DNA of 64,000 nucleotides from Chloroflexota bacterium (GTDB taxonomy: Bacteria > Chloroflexota > Ktedonobacteria > Ktedonobacterales > Ktedonobacteraceae), in NCBI GenBank assembly GCA_902812455.1, contig CADDZH010000006.1, positions 1 to 64,000 of the forward strand, in the 5' to 3' direction. Position numbers and translations under genes: made by a program. Below the pieces are notes generated by a model. That model searched no databases and was not told where the DNA came from. It was given only the letters and a program-made list of their open reading frames with translations. Below, piece by piece: positions 62,116 through 64,000 of this stretch. Numbering within the stretch: position 1 is the first letter of the stretch; every line of letters begins with the position of its first letter.

Positions 62116-62307
62116 CTATCTACCGCGTGACTTCCGATCTATCTCATCCATAAAGTAGTCGAATAGGTCATTCACGGTTATTGACTGTCTACCTGTACCT
62201 TCACAGTGGGGACACTCAGCCCCGCTACGCTCCGGCTGGATTTTACCCTCTCCATTGCATACAGTACACTTCTTTGATGTTAGAAGTTTTGTGTTTCCAT
62301 TTACCAT
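62116..62307 (-). CDS. Small DnaJ-type zinc-finger protein
   Basis: A 63-residue protein. CTVCNGEGKIQ and CPHCEGTGRQ are the CxxCxGxG pairs of DnaJ zinc fingers. ATG 62307 has AGAAAGGAAAG upstream; the frame start at 62379 is unsupported. It may be a host-factor-like binding protein of the element. Confidence 0.65.
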   Translation of the reverse strand: MVNGNTKLLTSKKCTVCNGEGKIQPERSGAECPHCEGTGRQSITVNDLFDYFMDEIDRKSRGR

Positions 62308-62989
62308 AAAAGACTTTCCTTTCTCCCTGCTATAGCAGAGTTGAGCTATATTGACTATGGATGAGTTGAGATGAAACACTATTCACACCCTTGCATGTAG
62401 AACGCGCTACCTACATTTGAGTAACTTGTATAAGCTACCTCATTCCTAATGCTCTTTTGCCTCTTCACAGAAATCGCGTTGTAGGGCAAATCTGACAGGT
62501 TTTTGAAGAGGGTAGGTATCATATGACCTTGAACCTTACCCTCTCTCCCACAAGCCGCTCGTTTTACCTCTTTTACCCGTCACTGGATATCTTGAAGAGG
62601 GGATAATTTTGAGAGGCAAGTACCCGCCGCGTATATCGAAGAGTTTAGATATGGCGCAAAGGGTACCTGTACAATGTTAAGTAAATAGTGTAACGACTAG
62701 CAGTCTAGTACACGACTAGCTATCATATCTCCCTGCTCTACTGTCCGCCCATTCCTCATTGTCACTAGGTTTTAGCATTGATACACACCGATACAGCAAC
62801 CAGCAGAGAGATAGACGACTTCGCAATGTTTTAACAAGATGGTAAATTAAAGGGTCATTTACTTAACCACTTTCCTTTGTGAAGCAGTGGGATTGTGGCT
62901 TATCTACACTGTTGAGCTTATAGCGGCATAGTGCTACACAAGCAGTTACACAAGACTTGCTAGATGTGGTAGCGGAGGGATGGGCCTGC
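62308..62989. other. Non-coding region of the element with short repeats
   Basis: About 680 bases without gene. ACGACTAGC occurs twice (62693-62701, 62712-62720). TTAAGTAAAT (62677-62686) has an inverted copy at 62857-62866. CTATTCACA at 62379-62387 is one mismatch from a DnaA box. It may hold regulatory or replication signals. Confidence 0.45.
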
Positions 62990-63199
62990 CTATTTCCTCT
63001 CCTCATCACTAGCCTTTTTACCCCGTCGTTTCCTCTTCTCAATAAAAGCGTTCAGATCACTTCTCATTATGCGATACTCCCTGCTTCCAATTGGCACACT
63101 CGGCAATTCTCCAGATTGAACCCATTTGCGCACCGTCTTTATATGCACTCTCATGATGTGTGCTACCTCATCGGCTGTAAGCATCTCATTCTCTTGCAT
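62990..63199 (-). CDS. Excisionase-family helix-turn-helix protein
   Basis: A 69-residue protein. LTADEVAHIMRVHIKTVRKWVQSGELPSV is the standard excisionase/MerR-type HTH, followed by the wing (REYRIMRSDLNAFIEKRKRRG). ATG 63199 has GAGGG six bases upstream; ATG 63205 is too close to it. It lies divergently beside the serine recombinase, the usual place for a recombination-directionality factor. Confidence 0.82.
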   Translation of the reverse strand: MQENEMLTADEVAHIMRVHIKTVRKWVQSGELPSVPIGSREYRIMRSDLNAFIEKRKRRGKKASDEERK

Positions 63200-63229
63200 G
63201 ATCATCCCTCAATAGCGGCTGTTTTGTTC

Positions 63230-63258
63230 AGTATAGCCGTGTTATTGCAAGCAGTCAA
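63230..63258 (-). promoter_or_regulatory. Promoter of the excisionase-like gene
   Basis: On the minus strand: TTGACT (63258-63253), 17 bases, TATACT (63235-63230). Confidence 0.7.
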
Positions 63259-63272
63259 TGTTACCTCTTACA

Positions 63273-63310
63273 CCTTCTGTATCCTTCTGTATCTTGACAG
63301 TTCCTTCTGT
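63273..63310 (+). repeat. Phased direct repeats CCTTCTGT before the recombinase
   Basis: CCTTCTGTAT at 63273-63282 and 63283-63292 in perfect tandem, and CCTTCTGT at 63303-63310. Starts at 0, 10 and 30 bases put all copies on one face of the helix. They flank the -35 box of the recombinase promoter. Confidence 0.75.
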
Positions 63311-63323
63311 CGTTATGTATACT
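63294..63323 (+). promoter_or_regulatory. Promoter of the serine recombinase
   Basis: TTGACA 63294-63299, 18 bases, TATACT 63318-63323, 50 bases before the start at 63374. Confidence 0.72.
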
Positions 63324-63373
63324 AAGCTTAGGTGTAGTCTGCAAGCAGGCAATCAAAGAAGGGAGAAATGAAA

Positions 63374-64000
63374 ATGCCTAGAAGGTTTATCCGTTCAGTA
63401 GAACCTGAAGATAGCTACCAGCAGCGTGTATTGCCGATTGATAAGCCCTGGGTAGCGTATGCACGGCAATCCACTACACGGCAAGTAGAGGAGAACACAG
63501 AGAGTACTGAAGCGCAAACAAGAGGACTCATGAAACGTGCCCATGACAGAGGGTATGATGATGCACTTGGCACACTCTACCAAGAAGGGAACGGAATACG
63601 CGGGGTATCGGGGCGGTTACGCATCGATCAGCGTGGTGATCTGAGTACCGTTGTAGCGCGTATTAAAGCCGATGAGGTAAAGACTGTTTTCATAACCGAT
63701 GAAAGCCGTCTCTTTAGAGACCCAACCGGCATTCAGTACAATACCTTTGCTGACATCTGCAAAGAGCACGACTGTCTCGTTATATCCGATCACCACATCT
63801 ATGACTTTGCTCGTAACGAGTGGGATATTAAGATGTGGAGACAGCGTTGTGAAGCGAGTGCAGATTATATCGAGTACCACGTAAAGGGCATGTTGAAACT
63901 ACGAGAGCAAGCCGCTAGAAGGGGTTGGCACGTGCAAGGATTAGTGTCTATTGGTTACGTTGTGGATTATCAGAAGGGTAGCCCTACCTATCGTAAACTC
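63374..64000 (+). CDS. Large serine recombinase (integrase), truncated by window edge
   Basis: Open frame to the end of the window, 209 codons seen. The resolvase domain starts WVAYARQSTTRQVEENTES (catalytic Ser in RQS), followed by the Arg-rich DRGYDDALGTLYQEG and FITDESRLFRDPTGIQY (active-site Arg after a DxSR-like block). DNA-binding recombinase and zinc-ribbon domains are expected next, so the full size would be about 450-600 residues. ATG 63374 is chosen for spacing from GGGAG; ATG 63368 is possible. The enzyme would integrate and excise the element through alkA. Confidence 0.92.
   Translation, partial: MPRRFIRSVEPEDSYQQRVLPIDKPWVAYARQSTTRQVEENTESTEAQTRGLMKRAHDRGYDDALGTLYQEGNGIRGVSGRLRIDQRGDLSTVVARIKADEVKTVFITDESRLFRDPTGIQYNTFADICKEHDCLVISDHHIYDFARNEWDIKMWRQRCEASADYIEYHVKGMLKLREQAARRGWHVQGLVSIGYVVDYQKGSPTYRKL

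Larger units (their letters stand above)
56539..64000. mobile_element. Integrative element inserted in alkA, right end outside window
   Basis: Left boundary is near 56538 where alkA homology breaks. Content: FtsK/HerA-like ATPase, HTH, RepA-like ATPase, DnaA boxes, tail-fibre-like protein, small proteins, excisionase-like HTH, large serine recombinase. Base composition is visibly more AT-rich than the region before. TATCCG (56564-56569) and CGGATA (56578-56583) form an inverted pair near the edge. The att core cannot be defined without the other end. Confidence 0.82.

Noticed and set aside
62957..63325. 122-codon plus-strand frame across the excisionase region
   Set aside because: Antisense to the HTH gene and crosses both promoters.

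Overview
The window looks like the chromosome of a Chloroflexota bacterium of the Ktedonobacteria type. This is inferred from gene content: a serine/threonine kinase with TPRs next to a membrane PP2C phosphatase, DnaJ-propeller and zinc-ribbon/TM proteins, B12-dependent acyl-CoA mutases, numerous hairpin repeats between genes, and a GC-rich host background. No rRNA or other taxonomic marker is present, so genus and species cannot be named.

Layout. Positions 1-9.5 kb are accessory. They hold the 3' end of a Tn554-like transposition module (5'-truncated tyrosine recombinase plus TnpC-like protein), an alpha/beta hydrolase, a TIR-like protein coupled to a four-helix membrane protein (a candidate immunity pair), a VOC/TetR divergent pair with a 17-bp palindromic operator, and a minus-strand pair of a degenerate DnaQ-like exonuclease and a replication-relaxation protein. 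From 9.5 to 56.5 kb is host chromosome: zinc alcohol dehydrogenase, secreted proteins, methyltransferases, endonuclease V, thiolase, acyl-CoA mutase, GNAT, PrmA, RsmE, two helicase-C3-like proteins, tRNA-Gly and tRNA-Cys, RecO, MFS transporters, a VapBC-like pair with broken toxin, kinase and PP2C, an incomplete complex I cluster (nuoA-C-x-D-H, no nuoB), an MBL-Rieske fusion, MurI, a second acyl-CoA mutase with a biotin carrier subunit, GroES-GroEL, a 2-hydroxyacid dehydrogenase, a family 2 glycosyltransferase, a DnaJ-propeller protein and a formate/nitrite-type channel.

At about 56.54 kb an AlkA-type DNA glycosylase gene is cut. From there to the right edge lies a visibly AT-richer integrative element: FtsK/HerA-type ATPase, small HTH protein, RepA-like ATPase, two tandem DnaA boxes, a tail-fibre-like protein, several small proteins, an excisionase-like HTH and a large serine recombinase running off the window. 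The last two are divergently transcribed from recognisable promoters with phased 10-bp repeats in between. The N-terminal half of alkA is predicted just beyond the recombinase, outside the window.

Working together: the two mutases, the biotin carrier and the thiolase point to propionyl/methylmalonyl-CoA and acetoacetyl-CoA metabolism. The kinase and phosphatase form a reversible phosphorylation pair upstream of the complex I genes. The element at the right end combines integration/excision, replication and DNA-translocation functions. The strongest candidates for undescribed biology are the TIR-membrane pair near 2.4-3.7 kb and the alkA-interrupting element at 56.5-64 kb.
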